This document shows positions 38,172-51,117 of a DNA stretch of 59,205 nt, one piece after another. The notes beneath the pieces were generated by a model. That model worked only from the letters and a program-made list of their open reading frames with translations. It ran no database searches and was not told the DNA's origin. The stretch's first letter is position 1. Each line of letters starts with the position of its first letter. Source of the stretch: Hymenoscyphus infarciens (Eukaryota; Ascomycota; Leotiomycetes; Helotiales; Helotiaceae); assembly GCA_001414345.1 (NCBI GenBank), contig LLCB01000474.1, forward strand, positions 1-59,205. The letters are read 5' to 3'. The position numbers were made by a program, and so were the translations under genes.

Positions 38172-38690
38172 ATTAGTTCTATATAGGAGAGAGCTAACTA
38201 AGCCCTTTTTATAAGAGCTATTATAAAGAACTAAATTAGTTATCTATAAGAATAACTAAAAACATTAAATTCGAATTAGAATAGAGGGAATAGAAGGAGA
38301 TACTAAGCTATTACTAGGATATAAAGCCGGGAGCGTAGAGGTATATATATAGTAGGCCTAGTAATAAGCACTCTAAGGAGTGTATAAGCTACTTTTAGAT
38401 AAAACCCTATAAATAATTACGTCTATATAGCGCCGGCTTTAGGCAGCTAAAAAGACTATTTGAATATAAAAAATAAAAATAAAATAAAAATAAAAAAGAT
38501 TTTATAGTAGAATATTAATTAGTCTTTGAAATTATAAGTATAGAGTAAAAGTTATAACTAGAAACATAGATTAGAAATATACTCTTGTTTTAAAGCTCTA
38601 CGTCTACTAGCGTTGTTGTGTTATAGTATAATATATAAAGCTTTAAAGAGAGTAACTTTTGGTGTATTTTCGGTTAATTTTAGCCTATAC

Positions 38691-40647
38691 GTATAGAGTA
38701 ATGACAACCCCTAGTGCTTCCGAGAAATACTTTTAGTCGGGATACATCTGGCTAATAATGCTCAACCCAAAGTGGATATGAGAGATTGCCTTTTTTTTTG
38801 TCGACGAAGTGTGCCAAATTCTCGGAAACTAGGCTCCAATTTTGGAGGTGTTCAACACTTAGGTGTATTTATTCTTAGGTGGTTTACTCGCCTAAAATCA
38901 GATTGATACCTCCTTTCCTTACTGGAAATCACGTCTCCCACATCTCAGCCAAAAGCAAAAGCTGCCTTGAGAAGGAAGCGTTGTTCAAACTAGCATGAGT
39001 CTCAAGTGTCACTTACTCAGCAATAATCTCCAAGACCCCCGCCACGGTTTTGGAAGATAGACACAGGATGTTGAACTAACAGCTCTTTTGTAGAAGAGCC
39101 CTAGGTGAGATTGGGTAGCAAAGGACTATTCATGCACTCCTCGACCACCTTCCTTGCAAAAGTCGGAAGTATACTTGCGTGCCCCCTTTCTAACACGCTC
39201 TCAATCCCTCATCACGGTTGCAAACACAATCACAAAGACCACCTCGTCACTTCCGCACTTCCATCTTATGATCCGATCTACAGACCATCGGATGTTAAAA
39301 TGCCGCAAGAATAGAGTGGAAAAAGAGGCAAAGCAAGACACCTCGAGGGGAAAATGCGAAAAGGGAAGCGCGAGACGAGAATCATGAAAAGTAGGCAGAA
39401 GTAAAGAAGGAAAGGAGGCAGAGAAAGTAGAGAGACTAGTTAAACCCACAGTGAAGTCGTCACTTACTTAGTATGGAGCAGATCTCCGCGTGATGGATGT
39501 AAAATGCGACGTGTGATAGTAACAAGAACCCAGAGAAGCGTTACTTAACAAACCTGATATTATTTTGTAAAACAGTGGATACTCGTTCCCAAGTTCCCAA
39601 TGAAGCAAGAATGATTCCATCCTATCCCCGCTTCCATTCGGCCCCCAGATCTCCTCGGCACTTCTGACTCTCGGGATCCCAAACCTAGGAAATCCGGGAT
39701 TCTCGATCTGACTAGACATGTAAGATGAAGGTAACAAGGAGTCCTCGATGGATCGAATGATACAACATCCGCATAATTCCCATCCCACACCTCCCATACT
39801 CTTCCCTTCCCTTACCCCCCAGCCACCCATGATATGCATTTACGACGAGCAAAGTCAGAGTCATCATCTTCGTCATTTTAAACATCGAACAAACGGGAGA
39901 GGCTTGGACTTGGACTGGGTTGTCGGGAAGGAGCGAGGTTTTCTTGCCTTCCTCTCCTTGTCCTTGTTTTCTTTTGGCGAAGGGTAAGGAATTCAAGTCC
40001 AGAGGGAAGCAGACGATGATGGCGCAGATATTGAAATGGACCCCAATGTTACTCTAAAAGAGGATGGAATAGAGCATAACGTTAGCATGGCGTAGGATAT
40101 GCGAAAGCGAAGAACAACTTCCGCTTTTGAAATCTGTGCGGCAGTGGACAAGTCTGAATAACCTTTTTACTAAGCGCGTCGATGTGGGAGAAGGAAATGG
40201 TAAACCGGTTCGAGGGAGTGTACATGCAGAGGATGTTTTTGGAAGTGCCGTATATATATATAGGTACGTACTCTCTGTCAAGTCTGAAGAATACCATTAA
40301 GCTTTCTCTCGCAAAGACATGGTAGCGTATCAAACGTGGTTGTCCAACGAAACATCCGATTACCGAGGTCGGCGAGGTCATCGGAGGATCTCACTAATGA
40401 GATCTGCTGCACCAAGGTAACATGAGGTGAATCTTGCTGCGGCCGGCGCTTAAATGCGTCGTGTGGGTGTGGGAGTGGTGAGATTTATGCATGCACGTAC
40501 TGCACATCTCCTCGTCCCCTCGCAAAACCCGGTAGGAGTCGAGAGGAATCCAAGTAAATTACCCAAACACCAAACCCTTGGGATATGTGTGGTCTAGTGA
40601 CACGGCTTGCGCATATGTATGTTTGATGTTTCCAGAATGAAAAGAAT
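38691..40647. other. Intergenic region, no gene recognised
   Basis: Composition is ordinary from about 38691. Several overlapping frames of 70-123 codons exist on both strands (39105-40381), but none has recognisable motifs, signal peptides or consistent splice structure. I call no gene. Confidence 0.45.
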
Positions 40648-41118
40648 ATGCGAGGTGGGGGCTACCGAGTTGGCGGACCCTCCATGCAGCCACATCCGAG
40701 AGAAAGGTACGTACCTACTTTACATCACCTCAACCCCAACTCCAGAAATCGGATGGGGGCCATTTCTGCAATTCAGCCAATTGTTCAAGGCCTCACTCGG
40801 AAGTTTCAAACCAACATGCCAGCAGGGAAAGGCTATCTGATAGCTGGCTGTCAGAACGGAAGCAGCCGCAACCTGGAGGCTTGCTTAGTTGCCGTTCTTT
40901 TGGGGAAGCATCTCATTTCCTCAGAGAGGCATTCTCAACGAATGCAACTCTATGACGCATATCAGAATGTGGATGAAACGCACTCGCATTCTTTTCCTCA
41001 AATTGTTCTCGACATTTGGGGGCTAAAGTTTAGCACGAACGTAGAAATTAAATATGCCATCATACGAAGGGACGCATTGAAAAATATGACGAAGAGAAAT
41101 GACATGAATGGTAGGTAG
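40648..41118 (+). CDS. Hypothetical protein (up to 156 aa), uncertain
   Basis: This is the longest uninterrupted frame in the surrounding 2 kb. An internal ATG near residue 36 (MGAISAIQP) is an alternative start. The second half (residues ~60-120: KGYLIAGCQNGSSRNLEACLV and following) has mixed protein-like composition, but I recognise no domain, signal peptide or membrane segment. It could be a fragment of a spliced gene, a relic, or a chance frame. Confidence 0.25.
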   Translation: MRGGGYRVGGPSMQPHPRERYVPTLHHLNPNSRNRMGAISAIQPIVQGLTRKFQTNMPAGKGYLIAGCQNGSSRNLEACLVAVLLGKHLISSERHSQRMQLYDAYQNVDETHSHSFPQIVLDIWGLKFSTNVEIKYAIIRRDALKNMTKRNDMNGR

Positions 41119-41765
41119 ATGATATAATTTCGTTGGGTTGGATTTATTTATTTCTATCGTCCAATCCTCAAAGGCAGATTCGAGATTATAGGGAATCCCA
41201 TGAAAAGTGATACAGCCAGAACCCAGGGAGGTAAGTCAAGTGATAGTCACATGACCATACAAGATCCCAGTGATGGGCTGCTCGAAGCAACCTTACCCTC
41301 CATCTTGTGTAACACATCAAGTCAGAAAGGTTACACATGTTGAACGTCCAATGTAGTACAACCAAGTTTCGACGAACCATTACGGTGTATTTAACCAGAG
41401 AAGTGAGTGACTTGAGAAACGTGCGTAAATTTTTGAAAGCAGAGTATATCTATAATGAAACAAAAGAGAAAACCCAAATATCGCGCTCGTCGAAGACGAG
41501 AAAGTAGGCCTCTTGAGCACATACTTGTACGCCATTTGCGCCCCTGCTCCTCCGCTTGAAATATTGTAAATGAATGTGATGCTCAATAAGAGGAAAAGAA
41601 ATCCAGCAAAGAAACCCAACAATCGCCATGAAATCCTCAGCTCGCAAGCTTCCCTGATGGGCCTGACCCAAAGAAAGAGAAGAAAGACACATTCAACAAT
41701 AGGAAATTAGAAAATAATAAAGAAAATGTATGTAAAAAGAAAAGCGCTGGGCGATGGTACACCGA
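41119..41765. other. Intergenic region
   Basis: Minus-strand frames of 60-80 codons occur (41186-41692), one with a hydrophobic stretch, but none shows convincing coding signals. Part is presumably the 3' end of the minus-strand gene that stops at 41766. Confidence 0.45.
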
Positions 41766-42567
41766 TTAGTAGCCGGTCGTAGTTGGAGGAGTCTCCCAGT
41801 GTCGTAGCATCTGATCAAGTGCCATTTTCCATTCGTAAGCAAAGCAAGCTGCCAGTTGTTGGGCTTCGTCAGGCTCAGGAACCCGACCACCCCACATTTC
41901 TGGTTTACTTGCTTCGACTGAGGCGTAAGCATCGATCATCTCACTATAGTTGAGATTAGTCAAGTCTAATTTGATAAAAACATTGGAGTAGGGGGACGAC
42001 TTACTCATCCTTCGTTTTCACTAGTACAAGCCAGGCAAAGTTCCAACTGCGGTTGCTGTCTGGATCGTTGCTGACTCTCCACTTCGCAGCATCTAACAAA
42101 TCACTGCTGAAAGGATAGTCCCGGGTGAGGTTTCGAAGTTCGCTCAGCAAGTTATTCGACGTCACATAGTAGGTCCAAGCAGAGGTCATTGGGCTTTGGA
42201 ATGCCAGGGCATCTGCGTCAGATGCTTCAGCGGCGACTCGCTCTATACGGCGTAACTCCGTAAGAGTATTGACACGGTGAGTGTTGAGAGACTCAATGAG
42301 TTGCTGAGTGCTCTGCTGAAGATATGTTAGTCTTTGATATTGAGACCTAGGTATGCATCTTGACGTGGGAGAGTGCCAGAAACAAGACAAATGCTTCCAG
42401 ATATCAAGCCCAACGAAAAGACTATACGAAGAACTTGATAATAGGGGCAAATAATAAGAAGGGTCAATTACGAATATGAGGCCATTACTCACATGCGTTG
42501 TGCGGCGAGAACTCCTGCTGCTAGAGCTGCTGGTACCATGTGGGCGTCTGGATTGACGGTGAGACAT
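41766..42567 (-). CDS. Unidentified three-exon protein (187 aa)
   Basis: The proposed exons are 42493-42567, 42005-42315 and 41766-41943. Introns are 42316-42492 (177 nt, GTGAGT...CTAACATATCTTCAG) and 41944-42004 (61 nt, GTAAGT...ACTATAG with CTAAT branch). The three exons total 564 nt, exactly 188 codons with the stop. The N-terminus (25 residues) is Ser/Arg-rich with no signal peptide. The middle has a probable amphipathic helix or coiled coil (QQLIESLNTHRVNTLTEL, then RRIERVAAEASDADA). The C-terminus holds conserved-looking aromatic segments (AWTYYVTSNN; FAYEWKMALDQMLRHWE). Tandem CAGCAG at the first acceptor could allow one extra or missing Gln. I recognise no family. Confidence 0.65.
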
Positions 42568-45500
42568 GATATAGAACAGTCGAATGTACTTTACACGAAG
42601 ACTTTAGGTCAAAGTATTTGCAGGTTGCTATCCAAATCGCTTGCTCCTAGAATATATGACAGAGAACACAATAAAAAATGATGAGGTTCTTTGGATGATT
42701 TGATGAATGGAAAAAGGACCGTTAATATATAAAGAATTGGTCGTGGTACCGTGACTGTAAAAAGTATCTTAATATATCATAAGGCTATCTTGAAGTTTTG
42801 AGGCAAATTTTGTGAAGGTGACATCGGATCATACATGTTTCCAACGCTGAATGACGAGGAACTACGTAGGCAGCCCAGCCCCCAAACAGCAAAGGTGTGT
42901 AATAACCGGGACCGACTGAATAACTCATATGGACTGAGGCATCTCTCTACCATCTAGCAACGGCGTCCTGGGCCTTGTGAGGCACTGTACCACTTAGCAT
43001 TCAAGCATGTGCTGCAATAAGAACCAGGGAGTATTCAGCTGTGAATATTAAGTATCCACTAGGACACTGGGAATCAATGACTGCTGGATTGTATGCGGGG
43101 ACAGGAGCCAGGCAACCAATATAGATGGGCAGTGTAAGAGGATGGAGCATCTCCCGGAGGACTACCGAGTGTGATAATGGATAACTTCATAGGACAGGCT
43201 GACGAGGAGCCATGATGAACGAAAAGCCAAATTCGGGGTACGAGAGGCCGCAGAGCCTATTATCCAATAAGCACCCTGTAAATAGACGTTCGACTGGGCC
43301 GATGTACGTTTGACCCCCTTGATTCACACATAGGGCTGTGATGGAAGTTCATCATTCCGGCATATTTGACAATGTGGCAAACCTAATTCCTCCCTGCATA
43401 GCGCCACCTAACCATAATTTCGAAGATACTGGATGGCATTGCATTGTTCATTTTGAGCGGAATGCCTGGGGGATCGATAGGTTTTCTTCAACTTTTTGCT
43501 GGGCAAATCCGCCTGTCCCAAGTTGCAATTGGGCAGTGCAAAAGATTGTTGGAGTGCGATGAGTTCCTCTCCTAAGGATGAGATGTATGAAACCTCCTGC
43601 CATTGCTGGAAGTGGCTTCTGATATGCGGAGAAGGATTTTTAGTTCTGTACTTTAAAAAACCGAAGGACTGACAGGGACCACCAATGTGTCGTTTCGTAG
43701 CAAATGAGACTGCTGACCAGTAAGCAAACGTCCCCCACGGCATGTTTAGCCACAGCCCCCCAGCCTCGAATACGATTAATTTGTAGTGATTCGCTAATTG
43801 GGGTTATCGCCATATCCTCACGTCCAGTCTGTAACTCGGAGTCCATCTTGGGTAGGAGGTGATCAGAAGCGCGGGGTCTTTGAAATGGAACGATAATTGA
43901 CCACTTGGCACGCTGTGGCCGCGCAGTGGTAGAAGCCCACTGAGGATGGATGGAGGAGCCGGTAGATAGCTGGGTAGGTATTATTGTGGTGGAGGCGGAG
44001 GCACATCGCGGGAGCGTCAAAACAGCTTGCATCTTCTTGTTTTCCCTTCCATCGGGTTGTAAATTTGCGTCACTTTGGGTAGTAGGGATCCCATAAGCGC
44101 GCATGTAGACGATCATGTACGACATCTCCGCCTTTCGGGGCCAGGAACGGTGCCGTTTGCCCACCCAACGCACGTTACCACGGCTTTAGCCACGCGGGAA
44201 ACGCAGGAAACGTTCTTTGGTGGTTCTCTGTCGAATGTCGAGAGAGCTCACTCCGCTTCTTACATGCGCTTGGTGGATGGTAGGACGGAGAGATGAATTT
44301 GTCAATCTCGTCGGCGTGAACATGCTCCCGTTCGGGATTCATGTTCTCCCATGCGGCGATAGATACGGGCGTATCCCGGGTGCAGGAGAGCCATCGCAGA
44401 GCATTTCGGTCCCGGTCTGACCAACATACTCTCTGGAGCTGGCAAAAGAACGTCGTCGTCGTATCGTCGTCGTCGTGTCGTCGTCGTCTTCAATTGCTAT
44501 ATGAAGATACTCGTACATGTTGATTTGGTCAATTGGTGATCAGCCCCACAGCGTGGCCAGGTACGTCGATGAGGAGGCAAAGCATCAGCGCGCCAATGTC
44601 AGGAAGCTTGTTGCGATGCGATTCGCGATCTCCCACGACGCAGAATACGGCTACGGCGTAGGTACTGGCCGTATCAGTCGTATAGGGATCTCCGTGCAGG
44701 TGTTTGCGACGAGCCTGGCGTGTGTCCAGGCACCAATTCTCAGTCTCGCAGCGTGCCAGGTGGATGAGAATTGGTTGTGGTGTTGATGATGTCTAGCTGG
44801 GCTGGTGGTTGTTGGTTGTGCGAAAGAAAAAGAGTGCAGTGCGCCCTGTGGGTTTGCGTGAGGTGCCTTACCACGGCTAATGCGGTTAACATCCATAAGG
44901 ATCCACTAAGTTCAACATTCCATTAATTTCCTCGACTTATAAATCCTCGGTCCTGTTTAATCCTCTCTGGGCTCCCTCTTCCCTCTTTTCTATATTAAAA
45001 ACAGACATAGGCCCTCTTTTGGCGCTTTGGGTTCTTACTGCACACCGGTTTATCTTTTTTTGACTTTTACGGGATCAGCCTCTACGCAAGGTTCTGGATC
45101 GGAAGGAATGCCTTCTTTAAGCTTTAAAGGAAGGTCGAACTACGAGGATAGCTTCAAATACATGTTTTTGAGTTTTCAAGGGTCCAAGGCTTCTAGAGAG
45201 CATTTTAGGGCGGCGAAAATAACCCTCCTGGATATAGCACACCAGTAGCAATTCTGATCCTTAGGAAATGACATGAACAGACGGATGAACAACTCCGAGT
45301 TACTTTCAAAACGATTTTAGACGCTTGATTACAGGCTTCTTCTCTAGCGAGATGGATACCGCTTCTTCAATATTCCTCCTCTTATCTTTGATGTAGTAAG
45401 CTTTGTCCTACACGTTGAAGAATATGAGAAAATCGCAGGAGCTTGTCTTTTGAGTATCTAGCGTGAGGGGATCAAGAAAATGAAATGAACTTCTCTAAAG

Positions 45501-45827
45501 CTCAAAGAGAAACGAGTTCAATTGCTCCTAAAAAGGTTTCTTCTAGCGTTACGATTTCGTTGCAACACTCAATCACAAATGCTTCTCCCTCTCTTCCAAC
45601 ACTCTGCCAATCATTTTCAAGAATGAATGGGCGGATAAGCGCGTCATTAATCCTTGGTTCCCTTCTCTTTCAGTCTGGCTGGTTTAAAATTGAATCGAGT
45701 GGGTATCTCAACGGGGTAGCAAAATTAAACTGCATTATTCCTAATGTTTGCTTAATTCCTCCCTTCGAAATCACCATTACTTTCCCAATAACCCGAACAG
45801 GTACCGCTTAAAAATCGTAAACCTCTC
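42568..45827. other. Long intergenic region without a supported gene
   Basis: The longest frame is a 177-codon minus-strand frame (43640-44173) with no recognisable motif; I leave it uncalled. A GTC/CGT trinucleotide tract lies at 44451-44489. The last ~340 bases (45485-45827) lie beyond the stop of the minus-strand mannosidase, and the plus-strand frames at 45485-46059 have no recognisable features. Confidence 0.45.
44451..44489. repeat. Trinucleotide microsatellite (CGT/GTC)
   Basis: Interrupted runs of CGT (CGTCGTCGTCGTAT, CGTCGTCGTCGTGT, CGTCGTCGTCTT). It is non-coding in any gene I support. Confidence 0.9.
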
Positions 45828-48583
45828 TCAACCTTCCTCCGTCGTCCACTTCTTAGCCCCAGTCTTCTCCGTCAATAAATCAATAGGCACGCTAGCAAAA
45901 ACCCGCGCTCTCTTCCCCACCGTCGCATTTCCCGAAAAATTCCCAAACCCCTCATACTTCCCCAAACTAGGCGGCAAGTCTTCAACTCTCGTTCCCCAAG
46001 CGCTCTCCGTACTTCCCAAAGTCAAAACCAACTCCTTACCCTCAGTGAAAAAGGAATGATCAAGCCAATTCTTGGTATATGGTTCTCCATCAAGGGTAGC
46101 AGATTGGATAAATATATTCTGGTACGCGGCATCGAAATGGATGTTTCGGATCGTGGCAGTTTTATTGGTGAGTGGTGAGGTGAGAGAGATGGATTCGAAG
46201 TAGGGCGGTATAATGAAATAGACATTTTGACCGGGGTTGGGGAAGAGACCCATCATTGAGAAAGCTACGAAAGCCCCCATGGCACCACTGTCGTCGTTTC
46301 CTGGGAGCCCGTCGTGGGTAATTCCGAAATATTTGGGTATGTAGAAATGTGATCGCTTGGCTGAAAGACCGGGACGACCAGCATAGTGGTATTGGAAAAC
46401 TGTTAGGAATGCGGGTTCGTTACCGATGTAGGTTATTTCTTTATCGTGGATGTAATCTAGGCGTTTGACGAACTCGGAAGGGCCACCGAAGAGAGTGATC
46501 AGAGACGCCTGATCGTGCGGGACGAAGCTGTTCAAAGTTTAGCGAGAGCGTGAACACTTACTTGAATTGGAGACCAAACTTACAACGAATACTCCCAAAT
46601 ACTGCTTTCGAAAGTTTCTCCCGCTGTTCTCTGCAGTGAACAGACACTGTTGGGATTCGGATCGTTGTTACTACAGGTAAGAGGATCTTGAAATGCGAAA
46701 GTCTTGTTGAGATACTTGGGTTGAAGGAAGCCAACAAACCCAGTATCAGTACCATTCAGTTTTCCACCTTTCTGATCACTCTTGAAGAGATTCTTCCAAT
46801 TGCCACTTCGGGCTATGTATTTTTCGATATCCGCTTCTTTCCCACCAAGCCCAGCCGCAATCTGAGTGATTGCGAAATCGTTGTAGCTGTATTCAAGAGT
46901 TCGAGATAGACTTCTCGTCATGGTACCTGTTCCTTTATAGTCAAAATCCTCCTTGGGGATATATCCAAGTGATTTCCATGAGTCAAGTCCACCTCTTCCT
47001 TCCACTGTCCAAAAGTAAGGCTCCACTTCTGCATCTTTGACCACTGCTTCATACCCGGCTTCCCAGTCAATTCCATCAGATATTCCCTTAAGATAAGCAT
47101 CAGCAAGAACGTTGTCCGCATTAGATCCTCCCTGAGTGTATCCTTTGCATAAACTCATTCGGCAATCTGGTAGGTATCCCGTGTGCCTGAAGGTATCGAT
47201 AAGTGATCGGACTTGTCGAGTGAAAGTGGCTGGGTCAAGAATTGTCAAGAACGGCATTTGAGAACGGAACAAATCCCAAATACTACATTGAAGACTAGGT
47301 TAGCCTTTTTCTCACCTATCGCAATTCTAATAGCGACTCGCTTTATCAATATTAAGAGTTTGAGCCTACCAGTAAAAGGAGTCAAAGTAGGGCTCAGAGC
47401 TCTCCCAAAGAGGATTCTCTCCAGTGTAATCTTGTGGGTTAACCATTGTGCGATAAATCCCAGAGTAAAAATTCTTCAAGATCGAGTCTGAAATCCCATT
47501 TCTGGAGACAACAATTGGACTAATCTTATCCTTCCACATTTGTCTGGCCACCGATTGTGTGGCATTGAAGTCAAAACCGGGGATTTCATTCTCAGCACTT
47601 GAGCAAGCTTGTTGGGTACTCTTGAGACTAACCCCAACTCTGGCCAAGATCCCTTCAGCCGGTGCGGAAGTAAAACGGATAAAAGAACCACCTGGTAGAG
47701 GATATCCATTAATTGATCGGGCGAGGGTTAGCTCTTTGACATCAGCACTAGCTCTTGTGTTGACGAAGATTCCGGTATCTCTAATGGGGGCTCCTTTGAA
47801 ATCAGCGCAGAAATGCAAGACATAGTTTCCGATTCCAAAACTTGGAATGAATCGAGCACTTCCTGTCATTCTTCCCGAGGTCGCATCGATTTTCACGGTT
47901 CCATTGTCCTGTCGTGAATCGGAAAGATCTGTCAAATCCATCAATAGCAAAGGACTTGCAGCATTTCCCGAGGTATCGGAAGCGGGAAACTTGAACCTAA
48001 ATAATGAAGTGTGGTGTGCAGTGGTCATTTCTGCCTGGACACCGCTGGTCAATTGGAGGCCGAAATAACCTGGCGATGCTTGAACAGAAGATTGGACGTA
48101 TTTGACCTTTCTATCTAGCTTGGGGTATTTGCAACCATCGATATCATCTCCAGCACAGCTTGTGTAGGGAAACAGTGCAAAATTTCCGAGTGAGGGACTG
48201 CCGCCGGTACCGCTATCATGCATGCTGGAGAATCCAGTAATGTTTGCATCTTCAGTCGTGAAACCTCCTTGGTTCGATCCAGAATCCGTATCGGCAACTG
48301 CTTTTGCCATTCCTAATCTGATCAGAAAAGTGGTGGACGTTCTTGGAAAAATGCTCACCATATGGCATGGTAGCACCCGGGAACACGTTTCCTACAGCAA
48401 ATTAGTTTCTACTCAGAAGGGTACAATTTGTAAATTGAGGGTATCCATACCTCCATTAGCACTTCCAATTAGCTGATCGACGTAGTCGAGAACATCATAG
48501 GTTCCATTTGTCGAGTTCTGGGCGAAAACAAACCCGAGAAACAATCCAAGGACAAAAGTTGGGAAAGTGAGCTCGCTTCTCAT
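45828..48583 (-). CDS. Secreted glycoside hydrolase family 92 alpha-mannosidase (835 aa)
   Basis: The five exons are 48451-48583, 48359-48391 (only 33 nt), 47370-48312, 46584-47282 and 45828-46527. All four introns are GT-AG (59, 46, 87 and 56 nt) and phases agree; the exons total 2508 nt. GH92 enzymes remove terminal, often alpha-1,2-linked, mannose from mannan or N-glycans with inversion and need calcium. A signal peptide is clear (hydrophobic 7-20, likely cut after FVFA21). Family hallmarks are GGNVFPGATMPYG (44-56), ADTDSGSNQGGF (62-73), a Tyr/Glu-rich segment RTLEYSYNDFA with likely acid Glu500, and HDGLPGNDDSGAMGAF (674-689). Length is normal for fungal members. The upstream ATG at 48745 is rejected because it would bury the signal peptide. 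It appears intact. Confidence 0.92.
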
Positions 48584-51117
48584 CTTGGACTTCAAAAATA
48601 GGGGCCCCAAGGTCGATTGAGAATCGTTAGTAATTTGATTCTCACTGGAAGTCGTGGGAGAGGAATTCAAAAAGGAGACAGAAAAGAAGGTAAAACGGGA
48701 GGGGTAGAGGGGTAATTTAAAGCCCCGAGTCGGGGATTCTATCAACAGTAAATGAGCAGACGTTACATGGGAAGCTTAATTGAAATTACGATCTACTGCA
48801 AGCTATCATCTGCGTCATTCACAGCGAGGTGAACGTTGTTGAGAACTTAATTAAGAAGGTGGTATGGGGGTACAGGATGTACAAATATGCAAGGCGATAA
48901 AGTCTCAGCCATACAGAGCTCCCTGAACGAACGAGCTAGTGGAGCGAAGAAGGGTTGTACCCCACATACAGGCTGTGGTGATCCGGGGCTTTATCTACCG
49001 AGTACTGTACCTTGCAGATACCCCTCCCCAAATGACCAAGTTATATCCTTGTAGGTTAGGTGCTTCGTGACCGAAAATTGCTGATGATAAAGTCAGATGT
49101 GACTTGCGAACTTGGTGTTTGAAACATTTATAAAGTCTTTGAAGATTATTTCGTGGAAAGATTAACGAAAGGGTTTTATTTATGGGCGCCGATATTACCG
49201 GTGGCATCGAGGGGGTCTACGATAATAATCGTATCTGATTAAAGTAACCTAATAATATATTGGATTTCTAACAATGACGATAAATAATTGATAATCGGCG
49301 GGAAATAGTTAATACGGCTAAGAGCTAATAAGAAGACTTCATCTAAATATTATTATAAAGTTATATATTTTCTAAATATATCGTAACTTTTAAGTTATAA
49401 ATATTGTATAACTTAGAGATTTATGAGGCTTTTTTATATTAATAGAAAAAGTAAAATTTAAATAAGTAAAAAATATAGTTTTTAAATAAATATAAGCTAT
49501 ATAATATTTTTTTTAGTACTACTAGATTATTAAAATTTGAAAAATAGAGCTCAATTTACTCAGGGGATAATACTGAGAAGAGATGCCCTGAGATTAGAGA
49601 AAAGGGAGCGGAGCATAGAGTGGATAAGAGGGGGTATATCAGCAGGAAAAGTATAAGTATAGGAGTAAATAATTTATTTACAAAGTCCGAAATACTGGTA
49701 GAACCTTATATTGTTGACTAATACTAGAATTTTCAGATCAAATATACCAGTACTTAAAACGAACATTGAATTAAATGCAATGGCCAAAGAGGTGTGTGAT
49801 AGAGGTAAGGGGCGGATAGTTAGGAATATAAGTGTTGAAAACGAGGGATTGGCTTGTTTGAGGCTAAAAACTTAAATTCAAGCGCTTCCTGTGGGCTTTG
49901 GGGGTTGTCCAAGGATTATGTTACCATCCATTTCTTCTGTTGCTTGGACAGGACCATTTACCATTTACGTATACTTTGACTTTGCAGTGTTCACAAGTTG
50001 ATTAGAGCAATTTAGTGGTTGACTGTCAGGGCAGTCGGTTTTTGTCGGGCATTTGCAGCATATACTCTAAAGATTGGCGTGATTTCCTAGGGTACATTTC
50101 TATAATTTACTAATCCTTGGATGATAATCTTTTTTTGCCGACAAGAATCAAGGTGAGGGAGTTGAGAGACTTCAAGGGTTGTTAAATCCACAACCAAGAG
50201 TATAAGTGCTGCTATTTTTTTTCTTCTTCTTTCTCTTTATGCCAACATACATGCGAGTTGTAAGCTACTTGTTCTACATCGAGATCAACCAACGCTTTTC
50301 TCAAGCTTATGTGACCTGATTGGAGTTTTGCTCAAAATGTTGGTTGATTGGTCCAATGTTCTTTGCCAGAGAGTTTTGTGATTAGTTGGTTGGTTGTTGG
50401 GATGTGAATTCTTGATACTTGACTTGAGCTTGGAGGCCGGTTAGTAATATGAGTCTTCAAAGTTTTGGCGCATAAGAAAGAAATGCGGTCCTAGCGAAAC
50501 TCCAACTAGAGGGGGGGAAAGTGAAGCTTGACTCCTTCATGTCACATTTTCAGATACATCTTGAGGCAAAAGAACTGTTCGCAATAGATCAAGGTATTTA
50601 TCAATAAGTAAGAAGTAATGCTTCAACTAGCATACGACATCTCTCCGACAAATAACAGCAATTCAAAAATCAAGGTATGAGTACAAACAAACTATCAGTC
50701 AAAAATGGGTTCGCTACCAGAATCGAAGACGTAGCCTGCACATAGGTGATATGGCCGGCACCGGTCCCCTGACCATCACGTAAAAATGTTCAAAGTGCCG
50801 AAAGTCGAGGCAGGAAACCATATCCAGCAGCGCCCTGCTCCGATAAACACTCGAGTCTTGTCCGTTTCCTGATTCAAAAGTATCGCATCTGAATCGAGAT
50901 ACCGCGTAGCGGTATCAACCCCTTTCGGCGGGAGGTAACTCCTTTGGGTACCTCTCTGGCCTTCCTTCGACCGTGATTTTTTTCTTTCATTTGCCACATG
51001 GGTATATCCAACCTACAACGCGCAATATAGTTAACCTTTGAAACAGCCGAATCGCCTAAGCTTAATTCTCAAATAATTCCCCGAGAACCACAACTTCTTG
51101 TTATGAAACTTGACAGC
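48584..51117. other. Intergenic region with a short AT-rich RIP-like patch
   Basis: The first part must hold the mannosidase promoter. About 49205-49560 is AT-rich with depleted CA/TG, resembling a small decayed transposon fragment; its ends are diffuse. The remainder has ordinary composition. The frames at 48995-49207 and 50776-50997 are short and featureless, so no gene is called. Confidence 0.5.

Larger units (their letters stand above)
33463..38690. other. AT-rich transposon island, partly RIP-mutated
   Basis: CA and TG are strongly depleted but CpG dinucleotides remain common, unlike in 1-10228. Inside are an LTR element (33977-36842), a two-copy 131-bp repeat (37068-37329) and a hAT-type non-autonomous element (37392-38171). 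The remaining parts (33463-33976 and 38180-38690) contain nothing I can identify. No intact ORF is present. Confidence 0.8.

Noticed and set aside
43640..44173. 177-codon minus-strand frame as a gene
   Set aside because: It is long enough to be noticed, but composition is irregular, no motif or splice signals support it, and several frames overlap in GC-richer DNA here. Kept as uncalled.
45485..46059. Plus-strand frames opposite and beside the mannosidase 3' end
   Set aside because: From 45828 onward they are shadows of the mannosidase last exon; the upstream part has no independent coding evidence.
48581..48745. Upstream ATG (48745) as the mannosidase start
   Set aside because: It would add 54 residues before a perfect signal peptide; the ATG at 48583 gives a standard secreted protein.
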